Shown here piece after piece: positions 1 through 6,520 of a stretch of 39,992 bases of DNA. Made by a program: the position numbers and the translations under genes. The number at the start of each line of letters is the position of its first letter. Position 1 is the stretch's first letter. Origin of the DNA: CAIZGX01 sp044354975 (GTDB taxonomy: Bacteria > Bacteroidota > Bacteroidia > Flavobacteriales_D > Sanyastnellaceae); the NCBI GenBank assembly GCA_044354975.1, contig JBIKZA010000017.1:1-39992 (forward strand). The letters run 5' to 3'. The notes beneath the pieces are model-generated. The model was not told where the DNA came from and did not search any database. It worked only from the letters and a program-made list of their open reading frames with translations.

Positions 1-1326
1 GCCTTGGCGCGTTATTTCCATCGCAAGGGAGTGCAAGTTATGGGCTATGACAGAACATCTACTGCACTAACGACAGAATTAGAATTGGAAGGAATTTCGG
101 TTCAGTACGAAGACAGCGTGATGTCAATGCCGCAGTTGCTTCATTCCACACCGAAAGAAAAAGTGTTGATTGTCCGCACACCGGCTGTGCCTAAAGATTC
201 ATCGCAATTACAGTATTTTCTTCAACAAGAATTTAGAATTTGGAAGCGAAGTGAGCTGTTGGGTTACATCACACAACTCGATGAAACCATTGCCATTGGA
301 GGAACGCACGGTAAGACAACCACTTCAACATTGGTTGCGCACATACTTCATTCAACCATTGGATGCAATGCTTTTTTAGGTGGAATTTCTTCCAACTTTA
401 AAAGCAATGTTTTGCTTTCAGACACATCGCGAACGGTGGTGGAAGCCGATGAATTTGATCGAAGTTTTTTGACTTTGTTTCCGAAGATTTCAGCATTAAC
501 CTCCATGGATCCCGATCATTTGGATATTTATGGAAATGAAGAAAGTATTCGTGAAGGATTTTTACTCTTTTTGAAGCAAACTCATGCAGATGGAAGTATT
601 GTGGTGAAGAAGGAATTGAATATTCATGAACATTTAAAGGCGGAAAGAGCGGGTGTGCTCACTTACAGCATTCTCTCTGAAGCTGATTATTCAGGGACTA
701 ACATTCGTATTGAAAACGGGGCGTATGTCTTCGATTTTAATTCACCTTTTGGTGAATTAAGTAATGTTCGATTGGGATTGCCCGGCAGACACAATGTTGA
801 AAATGCTGTCGTGGCAATGGCTTGTTCGCTGTTGGCAGGTGTTGAGATAAATGATCTTCCTGCGGTGTTGACGAGTTTTAAGGGAGTAGCGAGGAGATTT
901 GATGTTCGTCTTAAAAGTGAGTCTGCTGTTTACATTGATGATTATGCGCATCATCCTACTGAGCTTTCGGCCTGCATTCGTTCGGTGCGTGAATTGTTTC
1001 CAAATAAAAAAATAGCGGGAATATTTCAACCTCATTTGTTTACCAGAACGCGAGATTTCGCAGAGGGCTTTGCAGAAAGTTTATCGCTTTTAGACATTCC
1101 TATTTTGCTACCCATTTATCCAGCCCGTGAAATACCTCTTGAAGGAATTGATTCACAATGGCTATTTGATAAAATTCAAAAGGACGATAAATACTTAGTT
1201 GATAAAGATGCCATCTTCACCTTACTGAATAAACTGCAGTTTGATGTCCTTTTAACGTTGGGAGCGGGTGATATTGACACGCTTGTTTCTCCGTTGGAAG
1301 TTCTCATGAAAGAACGAGTAAAATGA
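1..1326 (+). CDS. murC: UDP-N-acetylmuramate--L-alanine ligase (MurC), 5' truncated
   Basis: Cytoplasmic ligase that adds L-alanine to UDP-MurNAc with ATP, the first peptide step of peptidoglycan precursor synthesis. The reading frame is open from base 1 and the first visible residues (ALARYF) match the stretch just after the N-terminal glycine-rich loop of MurC, so roughly the first 20 residues lie outside the window; the TTG at 4 is not the start. The ATP-binding loop GTHGKTTT is encoded from 301, and DYAHHPTE in the ligase C-terminal half (about 940-965) is typical of MurC. GAGDIDTL near the end is also conserved in the family. Its stop overlaps the ftsQ start (ATGA, 1323-1326), so murC, ftsQ and ftsA are probably co-transcribed. 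Confidence 0.96.
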   Translation, partial: ALARYFHRKGVQVMGYDRTSTALTTELELEGISVQYEDSVMSMPQLLHSTPKEKVLIVRTPAVPKDSSQLQYFLQQEFRIWKRSELLGYITQLDETIAIGGTHGKTTTSTLVAHILHSTIGCNAFLGGISSNFKSNVLLSDTSRTVVEADEFDRSFLTLFPKISALTSMDPDHLDIYGNEESIREGFLLFLKQTHADGSIVVKKELNIHEHLKAERAGVLTYSILSEADYSGTNIRIENGAYVFDFNSPFGELSNVRLGLPGRHNVENAVVAMACSLLAGVEINDLPAVLTSFKGVARRFDVRLKSESAVYIDDYAHHPTELSACIRSVRELFPNKKIAGIFQPHLFTRTRDFAEGFAESLSLLDIPILLPIYPAREIPLEGIDSQWLFDKIQKDDKYLVDKDAIFTLLNKLQFDVLLTLGAGDIDTLVSPLEVLMKERVK

Positions 1327-2270
1327 AAAGAGAGTCGGGAAATACAACAAAGAAATCTTCATGGTTCATGAGGGTTTTGGTGTTGGCGTTCTTTGTGCTA
1401 ATGGGCGCTGGAGCCATCGTCCTATGGGCTTTCTCTATTTCTAAGCACAATGCGCAACCGGTTCCTGAAGTGCGCGTGAATATTCATCGCGGACAAAACG
1501 TTGATGAGTTGATTTCAAAACAGGAAATAGATTCTATTGTGCACAGTCGCTTTGGTTTGCTTCAAGGAACTCCCATGAATAGAATAGATGTAGGCGCGAT
1601 TCAGGTCGCCGTGAATAGGCATCCGGCCATTCAATCGTGTTATGTTTATATGGGAGTCGACGGTATTTTAAACATAGACATTCAGCAACGTGCACCGATG
1701 TTCCGAGTGATGAACAGCGACGGAAGCGGTTTTTATGTAGATACGTTGGGACAGTCTTTTAATTTGTTGGATCGCGCTGTTGCCTATGTTCCGATTTATA
1801 CGGTGGAAGGAGTTATGGGCGCTATGCAATACCCAGCGACAAAAGAGTATTACGATGAGAATACGTTAGGTTTGACTTTTTTGGATGAGTTGATTGTATT
1901 TGGAAATCATGTGCGAAAGAACGCCGATTTGAAAGATTGGACTGAGCATGTTCATTTAACAGCAATGGGAACGCTGGAAGTCATTCCGCGAATTGGCCGT
2001 CACATTATAGATTACGGAAGTATTTATAACTTGGAAATGAAAACGAAAATGCTCTTTCAGTTTTATCGTTCCCAAGTGTATATCACAGATCTTGAGAAAT
2101 ACAGTCGCTTAAACTTGAATTTTGAAAATCAAGTTATTTGCGAAAAGCGTGGTGCGGAAATGTTTGCTGCGCCAACAGACACACTAGCGATTATGGCGAA
2201 CAACGCGCCGATTGCCATCGCTAATGATTTAATACCAGCAGCTGCGCAAGCAGTTCAACAACCTCAATAA
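1323..2270 (+). CDS. ftsQ: Cell division protein FtsQ/DivIB
   Basis: Bitopic inner-membrane protein of the divisome. The protein has 315 residues: a short basic cytoplasmic head rich in K, R and S, one membrane segment at about residues 16-38 (hydrophobic run from RVLVLAF to WAFSI), then a periplasmic region with a POTRA-like start and a beta domain. Sequence similarity within FtsQ is low, so the call rests on topology, length and position between murC and ftsA, the usual Bacteroidota order. The ATG shares 4 nt with the murC stop, implying translational coupling. The C-terminal 30 residues are Ala/Pro/Gln-rich and probably disordered. Confidence 0.88.
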   Translation: MKRESGNTTKKSSWFMRVLVLAFFVLMGAGAIVLWAFSISKHNAQPVPEVRVNIHRGQNVDELISKQEIDSIVHSRFGLLQGTPMNRIDVGAIQVAVNRHPAIQSCYVYMGVDGILNIDIQQRAPMFRVMNSDGSGFYVDTLGQSFNLLDRAVAYVPIYTVEGVMGAMQYPATKEYYDENTLGLTFLDELIVFGNHVRKNADLKDWTEHVHLTAMGTLEVIPRIGRHIIDYGSIYNLEMKTKMLFQFYRSQVYITDLEKYSRLNLNFENQVICEKRGAEMFAAPTDTLAIMANNAPIAIANDLIPAAAQAVQQPQ

Positions 2271-2282
2271 TTATTTAAGAAT

Positions 2283-3809
2283 ATGGAATACAATACATTC
2301 GCCACTTACAACTCTCCAACCCCGAACAACAAAGAAAAATTAGTTGTCGGAATTGATATTGGAACAACCAAGATTGCTTGTGTTGTGGGTAAAATAGACT
2401 CACTTGGAAAGGTGACCATTCTTGGAATTGGTCGCAGTAAGAGCGATGGTGTGAAGCGCGGTATTGTGTTGAACATTGACCAAACTGTTGCATCAATTAA
2501 GGAAGCTGTTCAAAAGGCAGAAATTGAATGCGGTATCAAAGTTCACCGCGTGAACGTGGGTATTGCAGGCCAGCACATCAAGAGTATTCAGCAGCCTGGA
2601 ATTTATACCCGCAAGGATTTAGAAACGGAAATCAACATGGCCGATTTACAAGCCTTGAAAGAGGACATGTTCAAGATTCATGTGCCTGCGGGCGAGTCTA
2701 TAATTCACGTTATTCCGCAAGAATATACTGTAGATACTGAAGGTGGAATCAAGGATCCGGTAGGAATGGCAGGTGTTCGTTTGCAAGCAAATTTCCACAT
2801 TATTACAGGTTCACTTCCAGCTATAAAAAACATTTATCGTTGTGTGAAATTGGCTGGTCTAGAGGTGGGTGAATTAACTCTTGAGCCCATCGCGAGTTCT
2901 GCGGCGGTATTGAGCGACGAAGAGAAGGAAGCAGGAGTTGCATTGGTAGATATTGGCGGTGGAACAACGGACATTGCGATTTTCCATGATGGACTGATTC
3001 GTCACACCGCAGTTATTCCATTCGGTGGAAATATTTTGACAGAGGATATTAAATCGGGATGTAAGATTTTGAGCAAGCATGCCGAACAACTGAAAGTTCA
3101 GTACGGATCTGCATTGCCTGCGGAAACACAGAATGCAAAAGTGGTTGTTCCTGGCCTAAACGGTAGAACACCAAAAGAGATTACGTTGGGTGCGCTTTCT
3201 GGAATTATTGAAGCACGCATGAAAGAAATATTGGAGTTGGTTCACTTCGAAATTGTGCGCAGTGGATATGAGCGTAAATTAATTGGAGGAATTGTACTGA
3301 CTGGTGGTGGTGCACAATTGAAGCACATTAAGCAATTGGTAGAATATATTACAGGATTGGATTGTCGCATTGGTAAGCCTATTGAGCACGTAATTAATTA
3401 CGCTGATGAGTCGCAACTTCCGCCTGCTCTTTCAACAGGTGTTGGATTGGTTATTACAGGGGAAGAGAATGTAGGCGAAGATTATTTCGAGAGAGTGGTG
3501 AGTGAGGAAGTTATTGAAGAGGAAGTTGTAACACCAGTTATCGAGAATACAGTTGAGATAGATGTTGCAACGAGCAGTTTCGCGGACTATATGAGTTCCA
3601 TGGGTGTCGCTTCTGCAGAGGAAGAAGTGAATAGCGAAGAAGCTGTTACTTCAGAAATGCAAGAGGAGAAAGAGCATGATTGGAGAAATAGCGCCAGTGA
3701 ACAAGAGGAAGAATCAGTTGCTCCCGTTCGTAAGACACGCAAACCTTTCGGTGAGAGTATTGTTGGTCGCTTTAAAGGATTCTTCGAAAACGACGAGGCG
3801 GTAAATTAA
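2283..3809 (+). CDS. ftsA: Cell division protein FtsA
   Basis: Actin-fold ATPase that tethers FtsZ filaments to the membrane and recruits late division proteins. Visible motifs: phosphate-1 loop GIDIGTTK near residues 23-30, a SHS2/1C-type insertion, phosphate-2 loop DIGGGTTDIA in the middle, and the adenosine motif GIVLTGGGAQL. The 508 residues exceed the roughly 420 of E. coli FtsA because of an acidic, Glu-rich linker of about 90 residues before the terminal amphipathic helix (GRFKGFF), the likely membrane anchor. The gene starts 12 nt after the ftsQ stop. ftsZ, the normal downstream neighbour, is absent; the next gene is on the opposite strand and the two stop codons overlap in TTAA (3806-3809). 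Confidence 0.97.
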   Translation: MEYNTFATYNSPTPNNKEKLVVGIDIGTTKIACVVGKIDSLGKVTILGIGRSKSDGVKRGIVLNIDQTVASIKEAVQKAEIECGIKVHRVNVGIAGQHIKSIQQPGIYTRKDLETEINMADLQALKEDMFKIHVPAGESIIHVIPQEYTVDTEGGIKDPVGMAGVRLQANFHIITGSLPAIKNIYRCVKLAGLEVGELTLEPIASSAAVLSDEEKEAGVALVDIGGGTTDIAIFHDGLIRHTAVIPFGGNILTEDIKSGCKILSKHAEQLKVQYGSALPAETQNAKVVVPGLNGRTPKEITLGALSGIIEARMKEILELVHFEIVRSGYERKLIGGIVLTGGGAQLKHIKQLVEYITGLDCRIGKPIEHVINYADESQLPPALSTGVGLVITGEENVGEDYFERVVSEEVIEEEVVTPVIENTVEIDVATSSFADYMSSMGVASAEEEVNSEEAVTSEMQEEKEHDWRNSASEQEEESVAPVRKTRKPFGESIVGRFKGFFENDEAVN

Positions 3810-5227
3810 TTTTTTTCGAACAGTGCCACCGCCTCTAAGTGAGAGGTGTGTGGAAACTGATCGACGAAACTAATTTTCTTCAAATTATATCCTGAAAGAA
3901 TCAGTGTCTCGCAATCTCTTGCTTGTGTGGCAGGGTTGCAGGAAATGTAGACGATGCGTTTCGCATCGAGTCCGATTACTTTTCGTAATGTCTTTGGTGA
4001 AATGCCTCCACGAGGTGGGTCGAGCACCAACGTGTTTATTTGGTTTTGAAATTGCGGTTGTTCCAACAAGAATTTCCCTACATCTGCAGCGAAGAATTCA
4101 ACATTCGAAACGTTGTTTTCTTTTGCATTTTTCTTTGCGTCTTCAATAGCCGCTTCCACAATATCAACACCAACAACGGGCAGGGAAGTTTTTTGCGCAA
4201 TGAGTTGTCCTATTGTTCCAGTTCCGCAGAACAGATCGAGAATATATCCATTTGGAACTTCAGCTGGATTGCAATAGTCTATGGCCTTGGTGTACAGTCT
4301 CTCTGCGCTTTTCGGATTGGTTTGAAAGAAGCTCTTCATGTTTACTCTGAATTTTAATCCCAAAAGAATTTCTTCTATTTCTGAATTTCCGAAGAGGACA
4401 AGTGATGAGCCATTCAGAGGTTCTGCGCGATCGCCTGTGTCATCATTCAACGTGTGAATAATCCCACCGCAGCGATCACCCAAAATATCTAAAACAAGTT
4501 GAACAAATCCATCGCGATCGAACTGCTCAAGTCCAACAGATGAAGTTACAAGGTTAATCAGAAGAAGGTCGTGGGTGAATGATTTCCGAACCACAACATA
4601 ACGGAAGAATCCTTCACGCTTTGGTGGATGCCAAGCAGGAAGTCCGCTGTTTATGCAAAAGGTGCGAATGCGATGAAGGTTATTCTCGAATGTCGCATCG
4701 AAGAGTCCTGATTCAGCGTCTAGATTTTCCACCATCCACCAAGTACCTCTGTGTTTGAAACCCAATCCGAAATCATCGAGTTCCGTTTTGGTTGGAAGGT
4801 CGTAGCGTATAGCACTGAAGCTATATTCCATTTTGTTTCTGTAGTTCCAAACGGAAGGAGAATCGATGTATTCGTCGAAGAGTTCATCTATGTTCTCAAT
4901 TTTCCCAATGCGTTTGTACAATTGAAGACAAGAATCTTTTTTTGCTTCGTGTTGTTTCTCTATGGGCCAAGCGGCATAGGGTGCGCCGGGAATACGCTGA
5001 AAAGGCAGGTCAATTTCATCGGGTGAATTCTCAAGGACTTCAACCAATTTGCAATTCGCAAATCGTTTGTCGGGCTTGATCACCTGCGCGCGAACGAGTT
5101 GTCCTGGGAATGTATTTTCAACAAAAACGGTAAAATCGCCTTTGTCGGTTTTCAATAGTCCAATGCCATTGCCTCCGAAGGCAAAGCGGTCTATTTTAAT
5201 ATCGAGTATTTGATTTTTTTTCAGCAC
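3806..5227 (-). CDS. TrmA/RlmD-family RNA (uracil-C5)-methyltransferase lacking the Fe-S cysteines
   Basis: SAM-dependent enzyme expected to methylate a uridine at C5 in rRNA or tRNA. An N-terminal TRAM-like domain (IDRFAFGGNGIGLL onward) is followed by the family's central region (YRNKMEYSFS) and a C-terminal Rossmann domain with LDLFCGTGTIG (SAM loop), LDPPRGG and the catalytic cysteine in YISCNPA. The CX5CX2C iron-sulfur ligands of RlmD are absent; their place is taken by PGAPYAAWPIEKQH, so the exact target (RlmD, RlmC or TrmA type) is open. The frame stays open upstream to 5299 through a 12-bp repeat array, which would add a low-complexity LRSI-type tail. I place the start at GTG 5227, 4 nt after a -7 box (TATCTTTG). 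Product 473 aa. Confidence 0.85.
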   Translation of the reverse strand: MLKKNQILDIKIDRFAFGGNGIGLLKTDKGDFTVFVENTFPGQLVRAQVIKPDKRFANCKLVEVLENSPDEIDLPFQRIPGAPYAAWPIEKQHEAKKDSCLQLYKRIGKIENIDELFDEYIDSPSVWNYRNKMEYSFSAIRYDLPTKTELDDFGLGFKHRGTWWMVENLDAESGLFDATFENNLHRIRTFCINSGLPAWHPPKREGFFRYVVVRKSFTHDLLLINLVTSSVGLEQFDRDGFVQLVLDILGDRCGGIIHTLNDDTGDRAEPLNGSSLVLFGNSEIEEILLGLKFRVNMKSFFQTNPKSAERLYTKAIDYCNPAEVPNGYILDLFCGTGTIGQLIAQKTSLPVVGVDIVEAAIEDAKKNAKENNVSNVEFFAADVGKFLLEQPQFQNQINTLVLDPPRGGISPKTLRKVIGLDAKRIVYISCNPATQARDCETLILSGYNLKKISFVDQFPHTSHLEAVALFEKN

Positions 5228-5231
5228 GGGG

Positions 5232-5263
5232 CAAAGATATGTGCTTCGAAAGATGCTTTGCAA
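5232..5263 (-). promoter_or_regulatory. Putative promoter of the RNA methyltransferase gene
   Basis: Reading leftward, TTG (5263-5261), a 21-nt spacer and an exact TAnnTTTG box, TATCTTTG (5239-5232), match the Bacteroidota -33/-7 pattern. The -7 box ends 4 nt before GTG 5227, so the transcript may start at or very near the start codon. The -33 element lies inside the first units of the 12-bp repeat array. Confidence 0.5.
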
Positions 5264-5405
5264 GATACTTCGTAAGATACTTCGTAAGATGCTTTGCAAG
5301 ATTCTACGAAAGATGTGTTACAAGATACTTCGTAAGATGTGTTACAAGATTCTGCGAAAGGTCTCGCGAAGCGTCTTGCGTAGCATCTTTCGCAGAATCT
5401 TGCGA
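5250..5405. repeat. Tandem array of 13 degenerate 12-bp units (array 1)
   Basis: From 5250 the sequence reads as consecutive 12-mers beginning AAGAT and ending in TTCG- or TTGC-like bases, for example AAGATGCTTTGC, AAGATACTTCGT (three copies), AAGATGTGTTAC (two copies) and AAGATTCTGCGA. Units up to 5357 are in one orientation; those from about 5370 resemble the inverted unit (AGCATCTTTCGC, AGAATCTTGCGA). It fills the space between the leftward methyltransferase gene and the rightward DUF6150 gene. Since 12 is a multiple of 3, several frames stay open across it and yield false Leu/Arg/Lys-rich ORFs. The same unit family recurs at 13226-13344. Confidence 0.85.
5345..5402. repeat. 16-bp perfect inverted repeat within array 1
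   Basis: Bases 5345-5360 (CAAGATTCTGCGAAAG) and 5387-5402 (CTTTCGCAGAATCTTG) are exact reverse complements around a 26-nt loop. The stem arises where the array switches orientation. It could fold as a hairpin in RNA or extrude as a cruciform. There is no U-run after it on either strand, so it does not look like a simple intrinsic terminator. Confidence 0.8.
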
Positions 5406-5414
5406 AGCATTGTT

Positions 5415-5422
5415 TATCTTCG
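5415..5422 (+). promoter_or_regulatory. Putative -7 box upstream of the DUF6150 gene
   Basis: TATCTTCG matches TAnnTTTG at 7 of 8 positions and ends 20 nt before the ATG at 5443. No convincing TTG -33 element is seen at the expected distance; that region is repeat sequence. Confidence 0.4.
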
Positions 5423-5442
5423 TTGAAACAAAAAATACCGTT

Positions 5443-5778
5443 ATGAAATCGATAGTTCTCCTTTTTGCATTGTGCGTGTTTGGTTTGAGTGCAAGTGCTC
5501 AAAAGATTTATTCAGTAGATGCTGAATACAAAGCGCAGGTGAAAGTTTATGTTGTGGACGCCGAGTACAAAGCAGATTTATTGGTTTATAAGGAAGACGC
5601 GGAATACAAGGCGGGAAGTAATGATGGACGTTGGTATTTCGTAGATGCGGAATACAAAGCGACTAAGAAAATATATTTTGAAGATGCCGAGTACAAGGCT
5701 GATTTGAAAATCTACTTCGTCGATGCTGAGTACAAAGCAGGTTGGAAGAATGCTTCTAAGAAGCAGTTGTTGTACTAA
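5443..5778 (+). CDS. Secreted DUF6150-type protein with six DAEYKA repeats
   Basis: A 111-residue protein with a clear Sec signal peptide (residues 1 to about 20, ending SASAQ), so exported to the periplasm or outside. The mature part is six repeats of about 13-16 residues, each with the identical core DAEYKA preceded by a beta-strand-like V/I-Y-x-x motif. This pattern is that of DUF6150 proteins, a family I recall as being renamed for a knotted fold; the function is unknown. The six cores are identical as peptide but all six differ in codons, so they are kept by selection rather than freshly copied. The longer frame from 5239 runs through the repeat array and is not used. The 3' end overlaps a 48-aa ORF on the other strand by 23 bp. 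Confidence 0.85.
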   Translation: MKSIVLLFALCVFGLSASAQKIYSVDAEYKAQVKVYVVDAEYKADLLVYKEDAEYKAGSNDGRWYFVDAEYKATKKIYFEDAEYKADLKIYFVDAEYKAGWKNASKKQLLY

Positions 5779-5902
5779 CCTTATTAGCTTCTAGCTTTTT
5801 CATTTTTTTAATATAAGCAACAGTCAAGGCATCAATGGACTTTGATTTGCCTTTGCTTTTCATGAATGATTCAGCGTATTCTTTGAGATTTTTTTTATTC
5901 AT
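5756..5902 (-). CDS. Small 48-residue basic protein, partner of the GNAT-like gene
   Basis: Not recognised as a named family. Its ATG at 5902 overlaps the end of the 175-aa GNAT-like gene by 8 nt, so the two are probably translated together. The product starts MNKKNLKEYAESFMKSK and contains KSKSIDALTVAYIKKMKKLEA, a Lys-rich, likely helical peptide with a short Ser/Thr tail. The 3' end overlaps the convergent DUF6150 gene by 23 bp. The tight coupling and a plausible helical sequence argue that it is real. The pairing of a small basic protein with an acetyltransferase-fold protein resembles two-gene modules such as toxin-antitoxin pairs, but that is only a hypothesis. Confidence 0.6.
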   Translation of the reverse strand: MNKKNLKEYAESFMKSKGKSKSIDALTVAYIKKMKKLEANKVSTTTAS

Positions 5903-6422
5903 TTTTATTGAAGTATTTATCAACGAGTTCTTGCGACTCTAAAGAGTTAATGATCATCCTTCCTCGTCCAATATGAACAGCTTTTAGTGCTGTTTTGTAG
6001 TGATCAATTAACTTAGTTTTAGCATCAAAAGCAACTACTCCGTTATATCCTTTTTCAAAAGACAATTTACAAATAAAAGCAACAAGATTTCCAAGAACAC
6101 CCAAATATTTTTTATTGGGTTTTCTATTTGAAGGCGCGCTTTCAATTAAGATAATGAATAGAAAGTTCGATCTATTTTCAAATGCAATCAAGCCTTGGGT
6201 CTCTTCTTCGAAGTCGGCCGTAGTTAATTTGTAGATTGAGCAATCGGGATAATCTTTTTGAAGGTTTTTCCAGCTAAAAAACCATTTGTTTTTCTTGTTG
6301 AATCTATTCAATTCATTTCTGGAAACAAGGAAAGTTTTAGTTTCCTTTATCTCGCCTGAAACTCGGTTTTCTATCGAGCTAGTTAGTTTGTCGATTCGGA
6401 AGTTGAGAAATTTAGTTTGCAT
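5895..6422 (-). CDS. GNAT-like (N-acetyltransferase fold) hypothetical protein
   Basis: A 175-residue protein of unknown function. The C-terminal half looks like the end of a GNAT fold: a strand-like LFIILIES (about residues 86-93), a GNLVAFICKLSFEKGYNG helix-strand segment, then VVAFDAKTKLIDHYKTALKA, where the ...LIDHYKTALKA...RMII pattern recalls the region after the acetyl-CoA pyrophosphate loop. A textbook Q/RxxGxG/A loop is not obvious, so catalysis is uncertain. The coding sequence is noticeably more A/T- and Lys/Asn-rich than neighbouring genes, compatible with acquisition. The ATG is at 6422. The following 48-aa ORF overlaps its end. Confidence 0.65.
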   Translation of the reverse strand: MQTKFLNFRIDKLTSSIENRVSGEIKETKTFLVSRNELNRFNKKNKWFFSWKNLQKDYPDCSIYKLTTADFEEETQGLIAFENRSNFLFIILIESAPSNRKPNKKYLGVLGNLVAFICKLSFEKGYNGVVAFDAKTKLIDHYKTALKAVHIGRGRMIINSLESQELVDKYFNKNE

Positions 6423-6509
6423 TGTTTTAGCATTAAATTTCAGACTAGTTTTTTAATGGATAGACAAATGCATATTCATATAAATCGCATAAAATGATTG
6501 AAGAGTTGT

Positions 6510-6517
6510 TAAATTCG
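6510..6517 (+). promoter_or_regulatory. Putative -7 box of the DASS transporter gene
   Basis: TAAATTCG (7 of 8 to TAnnTTTG) ends 3 nt before ATG 6521. If used, the mRNA would be leaderless or nearly so, and the upstream ATG at 6494 could not be the start. No clear -33 TTG was found. Confidence 0.4.
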
Positions 6518-6520
6518 TCC

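Noticed and set aside
5221..5502. Cys/Ser/Arg-rich ORFs across 12-bp array 1, including the N-terminal extension of the methyltransferase.
   Set aside because: A 12-bp period keeps several frames open on both strands. No frame shows codon bias or a plausible start, and a promoter lies inside.
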